A DNA stretch of 64,000 nucleotides. It comes from Thiomonas sp. Lineage in GTDB: Bacteria > Pseudomonadota > Gammaproteobacteria > Burkholderiales > Burkholderiaceae_C. The notes beneath the pieces were generated by a model, which worked only from the letters and a program-made list of their open reading frames with translations, did not search any database and was not told the origin of the DNA. The stretch covers positions 1 through 64,000 of the forward strand of contig DAICZP010000007.1 of the NCBI GenBank assembly GCA_027311065.1, written 5' to 3'. Below, one piece after another: positions 19,550 to 29,200 of this stretch. The position numbers and the translations under genes are program-made. Numbering within the stretch: position 1 is the stretch's first letter; the number at the start of each line of letters is the position of its first letter.

Positions 19550-20479
19550 ATGGAACAATCGAAACCACTTGCGTACACCGATCCGAACGATTTGTTGATC
19601 TTCGCCCGTGTCGCCGACCTGGGGAGCCTGAGCAGTGCGGCGCGCAGCCTGGGGCTGCCGAAATCGACGGTATCGCGCCGGCTGGCCGCGTTGGAACAGC
19701 GCATGGGAGAGCGTGCGCTGCAGCGCACCACCCGGCGGCAAAGTCTGACCGAATTCGGCACGCAACTCCTCGAACACGCGCGTCAGATCGCCGCCGAAGT
19801 CGATGCGGCCGACGCCCTCGGTGCCCACCGCCAAGCCGTGCCGGGCGGTCGGCTGCGGGTCTCCATGCCCAGCGATCTCGCCAACCTTCTGCTTGCCGAC
19901 ATGCTGGCCGCTTTCGTGGGGATGCATCCGCGCATCCAGCTCGAACTCGATCTTTCGCCACGACGCGTCGACCTGCTTGGTGAAGGCTTCGACCTTGCGG
20001 TTCGCATGGGCACGCTGCCCGATGATGCCTACCTGGCTGCGCGCCGCCTGGCGTCGTTTTCAAATAACCTGTACGCGGCGCCAGCGTATCTCGCCGAGCG
20101 CGGTGATCCGCGTTGTCCCGACGACCTCGTGCACCACGAATGCGTGCGGCTGCTGGGAAGCGATCGCGAGCCGGCCACATGGACCCTGCTTCACGGCGAC
20201 GCGCGCTGGGTCGGACTACCACCCGGGAGAACAAGCGCCAATTCGCCGGAACTGCTGCTGCGTCTCGCACGCGCGGGGGTGGGGATCGCCGCGCTGCCTG
20301 ACTACTTCGCTCGACCCGCTGTCAAAACGGGCGCACTGCGCAAGGTCCTTCCCACGTGGAACCTGCCGGCGCACGTCGCCTGGGCGGTATTCCCGGGCCG
20401 TCGCCTGCTGCCCGCGCGAACCCGGTTGTTCATCGACATGCTGCAGGGTGCGCTCGCGGCATTGCGTACGACGCCCTGA
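19550..20479 (+). CDS. LysR family transcriptional regulator
   Basis: A 309-residue regulator with an N-terminal winged HTH (residues ~12-70, GSLSSAARSLGLPKSTVSRR) and a periplasmic-binding-protein-like effector domain (~100-300). It is transcribed away from azoR-pirin and very probably controls them. Sequence style (PNDLLIFARVADLGSLS, RLRVSMPSDLAN) is that of the large CrgA/AaeR-like branch that responds to quinones, aromatics or electrophiles. No SD is visible before the ATG at 19550. Confidence 0.88.
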   Translation: MEQSKPLAYTDPNDLLIFARVADLGSLSSAARSLGLPKSTVSRRLAALEQRMGERALQRTTRRQSLTEFGTQLLEHARQIAAEVDAADALGAHRQAVPGGRLRVSMPSDLANLLLADMLAAFVGMHPRIQLELDLSPRRVDLLGEGFDLAVRMGTLPDDAYLAARRLASFSNNLYAAPAYLAERGDPRCPDDLVHHECVRLLGSDREPATWTLLHGDARWVGLPPGRTSANSPELLLRLARAGVGIAALPDYFARPAVKTGALRKVLPTWNLPAHVAWAVFPGRRLLPARTRLFIDMLQGALAALRTTP

Positions 20480-20533
20480 GCATGGTGTGCGCCTGTTCCG
20501 GGTCCCGAACCGGCGGTGGCGTGATGCATTGCA

Positions 20534-21391
20534 TCAGCGCGGCGCAGAAACACTGTCAAAATCGGAGTCATCGTGACGCTCTGGCAGCTGTTCATGCGCT
20601 TCACCCGACGTCCGATTGACCATGCGACCCCGTCGCACCGCGGGGCGAGCAGCCAGTTCGGTGGCCCAGCGCAACACGTGGCGATAGTCCTGGACCTGCA
20701 GAAACTCCGCCGCGCCGTAGAGCGCGCCGAGCACAAGCTGGCCATACCATGGCCAGATCGCCATGTCGGCAATGGTGTACGCATCGCCGGCGACGTACGG
20801 TGATTCGGCCAGCCGGCGATCGAGCACATCCAGCTGGCGCTTGACTTCCATCGTGTAGCGATCGATCGCGTATTCGATTTTCACAGGCGCGTAGGCATAA
20901 AAATGCCCGAAACCGCCCCCGAGATAGGGGGCGCTGCCCATTTGCCAGAACAGCCACGACAGGCATTCCGCCCGCGCAGCGGCCTCGGCGGGCACAAAGG
21001 CATCGAACTTCTCGGCAAGATAGAGCAGGATCGCACCCGATTCGAACACCCGGATCGGCTGCGTCCCGCTGTGGTCGACCAATGCAGGAATCTTCGAATT
21101 CGGATTGGCCGCAACGAAACCACTTCCAAACTGTTCTCCATCCTGGATACGAATCAACCAGGCGTCGTACTCGGCGCCGCGATGCCCCAGCGCGAGGAGC
21201 TCCTCGAGCAGCATCGTCACCTTCACGCCGTTGGGTGTCGCCAGCGAGTAGAGCTGCAAGGGATGCCTGCCGACCGGCAGTGCCTTGTCATGGGTGGCGC
21301 CGGCAACGGGACGATTGATGTTGGCGAAACGTCCGCCGTTGCCAGCGGTCCAGGTCCAGATCCGCGGCGGGGTGTAATGGGCTTCAGTCAT
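20534..21391 (-). CDS. yghU: Glutathione-dependent disulfide-bond oxidoreductase (YghU-type GST)
   Basis: A 285-residue glutathione transferase of the Nu/YghU class. The N-terminal ~45-residue extension, LYSLATPNGVKVTMLLEEL (thioredoxin-like domain with the TPNG active-site loop), NPNSKIPALVD, and the C-terminal helical domain with YVAGDAYTIADMAIWPWYG are diagnostic. These enzymes have disulfide reductase and peroxidase activity with bound GSH. The start at 21391 has GGAG upstream and matches family length. It converges with the LysR gene. Confidence 0.92.
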   Translation of the reverse strand: MTEAHYTPPRIWTWTAGNGGRFANINRPVAGATHDKALPVGRHPLQLYSLATPNGVKVTMLLEELLALGHRGAEYDAWLIRIQDGEQFGSGFVAANPNSKIPALVDHSGTQPIRVFESGAILLYLAEKFDAFVPAEAAARAECLSWLFWQMGSAPYLGGGFGHFYAYAPVKIEYAIDRYTMEVKRQLDVLDRRLAESPYVAGDAYTIADMAIWPWYGQLVLGALYGAAEFLQVQDYRHVLRWATELAARPAVRRGRMVNRTSGEAHEQLPERHDDSDFDSVSAPR

Positions 21392-21506
21392 CGTGACATG
21401 CTCCGAGGAAGACAAGAACACATTGTTCTATAAACAATGCGTTCCTGCCGGGGCTTCGACGTGCCTTGCCGCACCCGCACATCAACATTCCCGACTGACG
21501 TGGCTC

Positions 21507-21534
21507 CTTGAATTTCATGTCCCTGTCCGCAAAT
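21507..21534 (+). promoter_or_regulatory. Possible sigma-32 (heat-shock) promoter for the hsp20 pair
   Basis: CTTGAA at 21507-21512, a 14-bp spacer, then CCGCAAAT at 21527-21534, compared with the consensus CTTGAAA-N11-16-CCCCATNT. It is ~95 bp upstream of the first hsp20 gene, as expected for class I small heat-shock genes. Two mismatches in the -10 keep this tentative. Confidence 0.45.
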
Positions 21535-21629
21535 GCGCGGTGTGAAGGCGAACGGTGGCACGGCGCAATTGGTGTCCGTCCCGTCGCCAGGCCCACCGCG
21601 GGTGATCCCGCACCTTTCAGGAGTCTCCC

Positions 21630-22076
21630 ATGACAGCAACCTTGATGCGAACCCCGACGAGTTGGCTCGCCGACATCGCGCGCGTCCAGCGCGAACTCGA
21701 CCGGACCTTCAGCAGTTTCGGCTTGCCAGCGAGCATACGCGCCGCCAGCGGCCCGGCATTTCCAGCGATCAATATCGGCTCCACACCTGAGGCGGTGGAT
21801 GTCTATGCCTTTGCCCCGGGGCTGGACGCATCGCGTCTCGAGGTCACCGTCGATCACAATCTGCTGACCATTGCCGGCGAACGCCCGCTCGCGCGTCCCG
21901 CGGCGCAAAGCGCCGTCTACGCCGACGAGCGGTTCGACGGCACCTTTCGCCGTGTCGTGAACCTTCCTGACGATGTCGATGCCACGCGCGTCGAGGCAGC
22001 GTACCGTGACGGCGTGCTTCACGTGCGCGTCGGCCGCCGTGTCGCCATGCAACCCCGCCGCATCACCGTCAACTGA
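21630..22076 (+). CDS. Hsp20/alpha-crystallin small heat-shock protein
   Basis: A 148-residue ATP-independent holdase. The alpha-crystallin domain spans ~48-140 (VDVYAFAPGLDASRLEVTVD, FRRVVNLPDDVDATRVEA). YRDGVLHVRVGRR near the end is the family GVL motif; the short C-terminal IxI/V tail reads RRITVN. AGGAG lies 6 nt before the ATG. The second hsp20 follows after 18 nt, so the pair probably forms mixed oligomers that hold unfolding proteins for DnaK/ClpB. Confidence 0.93.
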   Translation: MTATLMRTPTSWLADIARVQRELDRTFSSFGLPASIRAASGPAFPAINIGSTPEAVDVYAFAPGLDASRLEVTVDHNLLTIAGERPLARPAAQSAVYADERFDGTFRRVVNLPDDVDATRVEAAYRDGVLHVRVGRRVAMQPRRITVN

Positions 22077-22094
22077 ACCACGCAGGAGGCAATC

Positions 22095-22499
22095 ATGAGC
22101 AACGACATGACCCAAGCGACAAGCACGACCACTGGCCACAGCGCCAGGACCGACAACCCGACCAGGGTGCAGGTCCTGGCACCGGCGGTGGATATCGTCG
22201 AGGACGCGGATGGCATCACCGTGCATGCAGACATGCCGGGCGTGCCGAAAGACAATCTGCAGGTGCAGGTCAACGGCGACACCCTGACGCTTCGGGGCGA
22301 AATGAAGATCTCGCTGCCGCAAGGCACCGAGCCTTTCTACGCTGAACTCCGGCACGGTGCCTGGGAGCGCAGCTTCACGCTTTCGCGTGAGCTCGACAGC
22401 GGCAATATCCAGGCCGCGATGAAGGACGGCGTCCTCAGCCTTCGCATCCCCAAGGCCGAGCACGCGAAGCCGCGCAAGGTCGAGGTTCGCATCGGTTGA
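22095..22499 (+). CDS. Hsp20/alpha-crystallin small heat-shock protein, second copy
   Basis: A 134-residue paralogue of the preceding gene. After a polar Thr-rich N-terminus (~30 residues) comes the crystallin domain (VDIVEDADGITVHADMPGVP, WERSFTLSRELD) and MKDGVLSLRIPKAE with a Lys-rich tail. The N-terminal arm is shorter than in its neighbour, a common division between class A and class B small heat-shock proteins that co-assemble. AGGAGG lies 5 nt before the ATG. Co-transcribed with the first copy. Confidence 0.93.
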   Translation: MSNDMTQATSTTTGHSARTDNPTRVQVLAPAVDIVEDADGITVHADMPGVPKDNLQVQVNGDTLTLRGEMKISLPQGTEPFYAELRHGAWERSFTLSRELDSGNIQAAMKDGVLSLRIPKAEHAKPRKVEVRIG

Positions 22500-22515
22500 T
22501 CGCGGTCTGCCGATC

Positions 22516-22534
22516 CCGGGGGCCTTGCCCCCGG
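22516..22534 (+). terminator. GC-rich hairpin after hsp20 pair
   Basis: CCGGGGGC (22516-22523), loop CTT, GCCCCCGG (22527-22534): a strong 8-bp stem 17 nt after the second hsp20 stop. There is no T-run behind it, so it is either a weak terminator or an mRNA 3'-end stabiliser. Confidence 0.5.
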
Positions 22535-22545
22535 TGATTCAGGAT

Positions 22546-22568
22546 AAAAAAAGGGCGCCGAAGCGCCC
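22546..22568 (-). terminator. Rho-independent terminator of the cytochrome-porin gene
   Basis: Read on the minus strand: GGGCGC, loop TTCG, GCGCCC, then seven T (the A-run at 22546-22552). A classic UUCG tetraloop terminator, 36 nt after the stop of the leftward gene at 22605. Confidence 0.88.
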
Positions 22569-22604
22569 CCAATTCACGATGAACGATTGACAGGAATGGC
22601 GACC

Positions 22605-23960
22605 TCAGATCGCGGTCCAGACATAGAGGAACAGCGAGTTGTTGCCACTGGCCCCAGACGTCGAGCCTTGGTACTTGTTGTAAGTGGTGTATTGCAACCC
22701 GATGCGGAGATTCTTCTCCGGATTCACCCAACTCTTCCCAAAGGGATTCCAGTCAAGTTCCCAGACAACCCCATTCGTATTCGGGCTCAGGGGCGCTCCG
22801 CTGGTCGGATCCGTTCCGTAAAGAGTGGCGTCACCGCTGCCGGTGACATTGAAGAACTGAGCCGTCGCGCCGTAGGTATTCTGATACCAGTATGCGGCGT
22901 TGATGTTCATGAAGTTCAACGTATCGCTGGCGTTGCTCACACTGCCACCCGCGACGTAGCCACTCGTGTAGCTCTGGTTCTCATGCATGTAGAGACCATT
23001 GATGGTTACCGAGGCCTGGCCACCGTCAATGAACTGGTAGGAACCATCAAGGCCGACATCCCGGTAGGCATTGTTCGCGCCCACGCCCAGCCCGTCGTCT
23101 ACCTTGGTGTTCATGCCCACCAGGCCGACTTCGTAGTTGGATTCACCACTGTACCCCGAGTAATTGATGCGCCAGTAGGGGTTATAGCCCGACACCGCGT
23201 CGGCGCCTCCGCCCTTCAATTGCTGGTTCCACCAGTTCGAGATACCGTGGTAGAGCCCTGCTTCGACGTACCAATGATTGTCAATCAGGGTATACGCGGT
23301 CGTGCCGATCACCTGCTGACCCAGGCCCGCGATTTTCGGGCTTGCCGGTACCGCACCGATGATCGGATTGGTCATGAAACCAAACTGCCATGCCGGAACG
23401 GTGTTCCAGACGTCCGACACTGTCGGATTGTTGTTCACCGACACCCCGAAAATCCCCTGGGTCGATCCGAACTGGTAGTTGCGCGCGTAACGCACATCGG
23501 TATTGTCCCAGCCGAACGCGGTGTTGGCAGGACTCTTGGTCTGCGCATAGGTCACTTGACCGAGCACCCCGACATGATCGGTGACGCGACCTGCCAGGAA
23601 GACCGAAGCCTGCTGCAAGGCCACCAGGTTATCGTTGGCATGCATGCCGTTGAAGGCTGGCGTCTGGTCGGCGGTCGTATGCGTGAACGACGACACCAGC
23701 ATGGCGGAAAGCGGAATGTGGTGCTTTTCCGATCCGCCTTGCAGCGTATAGCCGCCGAGCTTGAAGGCGCGACCGAATGGCGTCAGTTGGGGTCCGAAGC
23801 CGCCGACGTGGCAGGCCACGCAGTCCTGGCCTGTCTGTCGTGCGAATGCCGGAACGGCCTGCGCTGGAGTTGCGGCGAAGCCCGCCACGATCACGACGGC
23901 AAACGCCGTGACCCATTGCCGCATCCCGAGCGGCCGGTGATTCGAGATCTTGTCTGCCAT
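22605..23960 (-). CDS. Fused monoheme c-type cytochrome / outer-membrane porin, Cyc2-like
   Basis: A 451-residue exported protein. The signal peptide ends at TPAQA (~residue 35). The heme motif CVACH (C47, C50, H51) follows in FARQTGQDCVACH, and then PQLTPFGRAFKLGGY. That N-terminal pattern is shared with the Cyc2 family of iron oxidisers, where one heme plugs a beta-barrel. The remaining ~380 residues are rich in Tyr, Asn, Gly and aromatic-alternating strands, as in a 14-16-stranded barrel. It could pass electrons across the outer membrane; substrate (Fe(II) or other) is not proven and many relatives are in non-iron-oxidisers. AAGGGA precedes the ATG at 23960. A perfect FNR box lies upstream. 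Confidence 0.72.
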   Translation of the reverse strand: MADKISNHRPLGMRQWVTAFAVVIVAGFAATPAQAVPAFARQTGQDCVACHVGGFGPQLTPFGRAFKLGGYTLQGGSEKHHIPLSAMLVSSFTHTTADQTPAFNGMHANDNLVALQQASVFLAGRVTDHVGVLGQVTYAQTKSPANTAFGWDNTDVRYARNYQFGSTQGIFGVSVNNNPTVSDVWNTVPAWQFGFMTNPIIGAVPASPKIAGLGQQVIGTTAYTLIDNHWYVEAGLYHGISNWWNQQLKGGGADAVSGYNPYWRINYSGYSGESNYEVGLVGMNTKVDDGLGVGANNAYRDVGLDGSYQFIDGGQASVTINGLYMHENQSYTSGYVAGGSVSNASDTLNFMNINAAYWYQNTYGATAQFFNVTGSGDATLYGTDPTSGAPLSPNTNGVVWELDWNPFGKSWVNPEKNLRIGLQYTTYNKYQGSTSGASGNNSLFLYVWTAI

Positions 23961-24034
23961 GATTGATTCCCTTTGAAAGCCCTGCGGTACCGGGGCCATG
24001 TGCACAGACTACGGCCGACCCAAAACAGTCGCAC

Positions 24035-24048
24035 TTGATCGACATCAA
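24035..24048 (-). promoter_or_regulatory. FNR/ANR binding site upstream of the cytochrome-porin gene
   Basis: TTGATCGACATCAA is a perfect match to TTGAT-N4-ATCAA. Its centre (24041.5) is ~82 bp upstream of the leftward start codon at 23960. If it acts as a class II activator site, transcription would start near 24000, with TAGTCT around 24006-24011 (minus strand) as a weak -10. The symporter gene on the other side is 296 bp away. Confidence 0.75.
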
Positions 24049-24204
24049 TCAACACAAAACAACATGAGAATTGCGATCTGGCAAGGGCGGATGCTCGAGG
24101 CACATGTTGCCGCATCGCAACAATTCAGCTTTGGATCCGATGCCGGGAATCAACCTCGATGTGCTCCAGAAAAACAGAACTCATGTAACTTCTGAATTAC
24201 ACAA

Positions 24205-24216
24205 CGAAATATTTCG
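24205..24216. repeat. Perfect 12-bp palindrome
   Basis: CGAAATATTTCG, inside an AT-rich stretch ~130 bp upstream of the symporter gene. Possible operator; no regulator can be assigned. The rest of 24049-24343 shows no gene. Confidence 0.5.
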
Positions 24217-24343
24217 CAATATACCGTCGACAACCGCACGAACATGGGATTTCAGGGCGGCGGTGTCGGCAGCCAAACGCTCCGCGGGCGGTCGAGTCCA
24301 ATTCCCTGGTAGCACGCGTTTCGTACCTTCCGGGAGTCCGCCG

Positions 24344-25591
24344 ATGATGAACCAACGTTTGACCCTGTACATCGCTGCCGGCATGGTGCTCGGCCTCGCC
24401 GCCGGCGCACTGGGCCACCTCTGGGCAGCCGACCCGCAGGCAGCGCAGGCCCTCGCCGGTCGCTTCGCGATTCTCACCGAGATTTTTTTGCGACTGATCA
24501 AGATGATCATCGCGCCCCTGGTGTTTTCGATCCTCGTCTCCGGTCTTGCCGGCATGCATGGACATCGCGAGATCGGCCGTATCGGCCTGCGGTCGATCGC
24601 ATGGTTCATCGGCGCGTCCGTGGTTTCCCTCACACTGGGTCTGGTTCTGGCCAACATCCTGCAACCGGGGGCGGGGATGCACCTCCATGCCGGCAAGGAT
24701 GCCGTCGATCCGGGCATCCAGGCCGCCGGCCTCAACCTGCGCGACGTCATTGTCAAGGCGTTTCCCACCAGTCTGCTCGATGCCATGTCGCGCAACGACA
24801 TGATCGAAATCGTCGTCTTCTCGCTGTTTTTCGGTCTGGCGCTCAACGCATGCAAAGGCCAGCGTACGGTGGACACCGTCATCGCGGTGATCGACGGTCT
24901 GGTTCCGGTGATGCTCAGGCTCACGAATACCGTGATGTTGTTCGCGCCCATCGGCGTCTTCGGCGCTCTGGCGGCGACAGTCACCGTCAATGGACTCGGG
25001 GTTGTGCTCACCTATGGTCGCCTGATCGGCGCGTTCTATCTCGGACTCGCAATCCTGTGGGCCATCATGCTCATCGCCGGTGGTGCGGTACTCGGTCGGC
25101 GTGTCCTTGCGTTGCTCAGGGCGATTCGCGAACCTGCGCTCATTGCGTTTTCCACGGCTTCCAGCGAGGCCGCATTCCCTCGGTTGACAGAAAAGCTCGA
25201 GACGTTTGGGGTCGACAACAAGGTTGTCGGGCTCACATTGCCCTTGGGTTATGCATTCAACCTTGACGGCTCGATGATGTATGTGAGCTTCGCGTCGATT
25301 TTCATCGCCCAGGCCTACGGCATCGAAATGTCGGTCTGGCAACAGGTCGCCATGCTTCTTGTCCTCATGATCAGCAGCAAGGGCATCGCAGGGGTACCGA
25401 GAGGCGCCGTGGTCGTGATCGCCGCGATCGCACCGATGTTCGGACTTCCGATCGAGGGCGTTGCACTCATTCTCGCCGTGGACCAGATCCTCGACATGGG
25501 TCGCACGGTTACGAACGTCCTGGGAAACAGCATCGCCACCGCTGCGGTCGCGCGCTGGGAAACATCCGACGCGACTGCGGGTTATAGTTGA
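24344..25591 (+). CDS. Dicarboxylate/amino acid:cation symporter (DAACS family)
   Basis: A 415-residue inner-membrane transporter of the GltP/DctA family with eight transmembrane helices and two re-entrant hairpins. Family motifs: FSTASSEAAFPRL (HP1 serine-rich), YAFNLDGSMMY (TM7, usual NLDGT changed to NLDGS), SSKGIAGVPRGAVV (HP2) and DQILDMGRTVTNVLGN (TM8). The TM8 Arg/Asp residues contact acidic substrates, so dicarboxylate or glutamate/aspartate uptake is likely. GGGAG lies 7 nt before the ATG. The DsrE-like gene follows after 98 nt. Confidence 0.92.
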   Translation: MMNQRLTLYIAAGMVLGLAAGALGHLWAADPQAAQALAGRFAILTEIFLRLIKMIIAPLVFSILVSGLAGMHGHREIGRIGLRSIAWFIGASVVSLTLGLVLANILQPGAGMHLHAGKDAVDPGIQAAGLNLRDVIVKAFPTSLLDAMSRNDMIEIVVFSLFFGLALNACKGQRTVDTVIAVIDGLVPVMLRLTNTVMLFAPIGVFGALAATVTVNGLGVVLTYGRLIGAFYLGLAILWAIMLIAGGAVLGRRVLALLRAIREPALIAFSTASSEAAFPRLTEKLETFGVDNKVVGLTLPLGYAFNLDGSMMYVSFASIFIAQAYGIEMSVWQQVAMLLVLMISSKGIAGVPRGAVVVIAAIAPMFGLPIEGVALILAVDQILDMGRTVTNVLGNSIATAAVARWETSDATAGYS

Positions 25592-25689
25592 ACGTGCATA
25601 TCCGGCCTGCCGCGTGTTCACCGTTGCCGACACGATCCGTCCCCCAGCCACGCAAGTGGCGACCTTCTCAACGTCACATCGGATTCAGG

Positions 25690-26277
25690 ATGCTCCAATC
25701 GACCAAACCAAGCGCGCTGACAGCCCGAACAATCCACCGATGGGGTATCCGCCTGGCTGCATGCGCGTGTGCCGTTGCGACCACGCTGGCCACGGCGATC
25801 CCGGCCGCCGCGCAAGCACCAGAGTCGTCGGACGCGGTGCCGCAGTTTCCCGGTGTTCGCCCCGCGCCCGATCCCGGCAATCTCAACTATGGCGGATGGT
25901 TCAAGACGCATCAGCCCGTGAAAATCGTGTTCGGGGTCGGCTCCCCCGGCATGTCGGGGCTCAAGGAGTCACTCCATAATGCGGCTTTGAGCATCCAGTA
26001 TCTGCGCCTGAAGCACATCACCTACAAGATCGAATTCGTCCTCTACGGCAACGCCGTCAAGGCTGCCGATCCGCTCAACCAGGAGTATGCGAATCTGGGT
26101 GACCTGATGGAGTCACTGCATGAGGCCGGCGTCGAATTCGTCGTCTGCTACAACTCGATGCACGACGTCGGCATGCACCGTGGCGATGTGTATTCCTACA
26201 TGTCGCTGGTGCCTGCCGGAGTCCTGGAGATCGTGCGACGTGAAAACGAAGGCTATGCGTACATCCGCAACTTTTGA
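25690..26277 (+). CDS. Exported DsrE-like protein
   Basis: A 195-residue protein with an N-terminal export signal (hydrophobic segment ~18-38 ending AIPAAAQA) and a mature DsrE/DsrF-like domain (~55-195). KIVFGVGSPGMSG, YKIEFVLYGNAVKA and VEFVVCYNSMHDVGM follow the fold's strand pattern, with one Cys at the position of the DsrE active-site thiol. Periplasmic DsrE-like proteins are widespread; roles in sulfur relay or metal/redox handling are assumed rather than shown. The start at 25690 is chosen over a TTG at 25588 because the signal peptide then begins normally. Confidence 0.78.
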   Translation: MLQSTKPSALTARTIHRWGIRLAACACAVATTLATAIPAAAQAPESSDAVPQFPGVRPAPDPGNLNYGGWFKTHQPVKIVFGVGSPGMSGLKESLHNAALSIQYLRLKHITYKIEFVLYGNAVKAADPLNQEYANLGDLMESLHEAGVEFVVCYNSMHDVGMHRGDVYSYMSLVPAGVLEIVRRENEGYAYIRNF

Positions 26278-26284
26278 GCTGCGC

Positions 26285-29200
26285 TCATTCCGGGTCGTCG
26301 TCTGGCTGCCGCAATGAAGCCGCCGACACATCGTAGGCATCTCTGACACGCTGCGCCAGCCAGGTGAGCAGCGCATCGGCAGCATTGTGACAAGCTTCGG
26401 AACCGTCGCCGGCTCGCGCCGTTTCCAGCCAGCGCAGCGGCGTGGAATCGTCCACTCCGTGACGTTGCAGAAAACGTGCGAAGGATCCCGCATCACGCGG
26501 CACCTGGGCAGCCAACCCATGAAGCGTGACCCAGGCATGCGCCAAGGCACCAGGCCATGTCGCCAGTTCTCGCGTATCCGCCAACGCGTCAACCGCGCGC
26601 TGCCTCCATTCCGGAAACACGTCCGTTGGCATGGGACGCGCCAAGGCAAAGCCCTGCGCAAACTTCGCGCCGAGAATCCGCGCCGCCTCGACAAAACCAT
26701 CGTCTTCCAACCCCTCGACCACGGTGCTGGGCGCGAATTCTTCGCCGATGCGAAGCAAGGTCGCCAACAAACGCACCGTCTTGACCGGATCACGTGGTAA
26801 TTCACGGATCAACCCCTGATCAATCTTGACGATATCGATGGGCAACGATGCAAGGCGGGTAAGGCTGCTGTAACCGGAGCCAAGATCATCGAGCGCGAGC
26901 CGCACACCCAGTGCGCTGATGGCGTGGATGGCTTCGTCGCTACGCGCATCCACGAGCTCACCAGACTCCAGGATTTCCAAGGTCAAGTGCGCGGGAGCAA
27001 CCTCCGCCTCCCGCAGCGCGCTCTCGATCCACATCCGGCAGTCAGGATGGTTCAGCGTGGTCGGGGGAAGGTTGACGGCGATGTCGACCTGCAACGACTG
27101 CTCACGCCACGCCTGGACGCATGCCAGTGCCTGTTCAAGCGCTTGTCGAAACAGGGCATGGAGTTCCTGCTCGCCAAAGGCAGGAAGGAACTGCCCCGGG
27201 TTGAAGACCGTCCCATCGGGCGCCTGCAGCCGCGCCAGCGCCTCGACCCGGGAAACCGTTCCCGTGCGCAGATCGACGATCGGCTGCACCCACATGCGCA
27301 GTCCACCGCTGTACAGCAAAGCGCGAAAGGTTCGCAACAGATCAGGGGCGATCGCATGGTACGCCGCCGAGGTGGCGGCAAAGTCGGCGGTTATCCTGCT
27401 GTGCACGAGCTCGAGCCAGGACCGTGCCCAACTCGATGAAAACTGGTGGGGATAGGCGCCAAAAAGCATCAGCACGCTGTCGGCGTTACCAGCACTTCCA
27501 ATCGGGATCGTTGCTGCACTGCGCCAACCAGCCGCCTGCGCAATGGCGTGCCAACGCGTCAGCCGCGGATCGAGCATGTACGCGTCGACAACGTGGACCT
27601 GGCGCGTGAACCATGCCAGCGACAGCGGCCCTGGTGTCATGTCGGGTGCCGGATTGAGATTCGGATAGAGGTCGCCGGCGCGCAAGGCGGCGCTGATGGC
27701 GTCGACGGCATGACCCGCTCCCAGCTCGTCGAGCATCCGGCCACGCGCATCCGGTCGAAACACGATGGCATGCACGATGCCGGGCAGCGCGCTGAGGGAG
27801 GTGAGCGCGGCGGGCAGGATGTCCACCCAGCGTGTGCTGTGGACCGCGGGCTTTTTCAGAATCTCGAAATACTGGGCGGTCGTCTCGTCGATGGCGTTGA
27901 GCTGGGTTTGCACGTCCAGACGCAAACGCGCGGTCGCGACGCGCAGAATGCGGTAGCGCTGTTGTGACGAAATCAGCGTGCTTTCCAGTTGCGCGCGCAG
28001 CAGTTCCTCGTACAGGGCGAACGCCTGCTCCATGCCCGCACCGGAAACACCGACGAGCGCGTGAACCCGCCCGAGCACCGAAGCCCTGGCGAGCAGGGCT
28101 TCGCGCGTCGTATCCGGGCTCAGCAGGTGCAACAGATGCTCGGCCTGTGCGCGCTTCAACGCAAGGAATTCGTCCTCGCGCAAACCATGTAAAGCGCGAC
28201 CCAGTTCAGGATGCTGCCGTATGGCGTCGTAGAACGCGCCCGCGAAAGCCAGCGCGACGCTGTTGAGCAATGGGCGTCCAAGACCCTGTAACAGCGTGGT
28301 CGACTTGATCCCGAACATCTCGAAATCGTCCTCACCCGAATCGTCTTCAGCGGCGTCCGCCCCCAGTGCGCCGATCCGCCACCATTGGATGCGATCAGCT
28401 TTGCGCATCTTGCAGGCATACATCGCAGCGTCCGCCAGGCGCAGCAAGGTGTCCGGTTCGTCGGCATCCTCTGGGTAGCGCGCGAGCCCCATCGTCATGC
28501 CGACACGCGCAAGACGACCTTCGCCGAGGTCGAACGGCGCATCCACCGCAGTATGAAGGCGCTCCAAGGCGACCTTCAGCTCAACCATGCACTGTTCCGC
28601 CTCCAATCCCTCGAACACGACGACGAATTCGTCTCCGCCGACGCGCGCGAGAAAGTCGGCGTCGCGCATGGTCGCGCGCAGGGCCTGCGCCAGTCTCTGC
28701 AGCAGCACGTCGCCGACGGCATGGCCAAAGTGATCATTGACCGGCTTGAAATCGTCGAGGTCGAGCATGCCAACCGCCATGACCGCGCCCCGGCGCCTGG
28801 CACGCGACAATGCGCCGGGAAGATACTCATCGAGTGCGAAGCGGTTCGGAAGACCGGTCAGCGCATCGGTACGTGCACGCCGACTTTCAGCGTCTTGAAG
28901 CATTTGCAACGCCGACTTGCGATCAAGTTCGTCAAGGCCATGCCCGAGCAGGGCGGCCACCTGTTCACACGCCATGCGCGCCGTATCATCGAAAAAATGC
29001 GACTGACGGGTTGCGAACAGCAAGACTGCCCAGGTCACTCCGGCGCGTCGTACCGGCAAGGCAAACACCGAGTCCCAGTCCAGCTGGGCGAGCAGTTCCG
29101 CATCGCATGGCTCCAGGGGTGCCTCTCCGTGCCGTTCGCGCAATACGGGCTCTTGCGCGCGCCATGCCCGCGCAACCGCGCATCCGTCATCATCGAGCGC

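Noticed and set aside
24197-25651. Long open frame antisense to the symporter
   Set aside because: The translation is His/Asp/Arg-rich low-complexity sequence typical of shadow frames; the sense strand gives a clear DAACS transporter.
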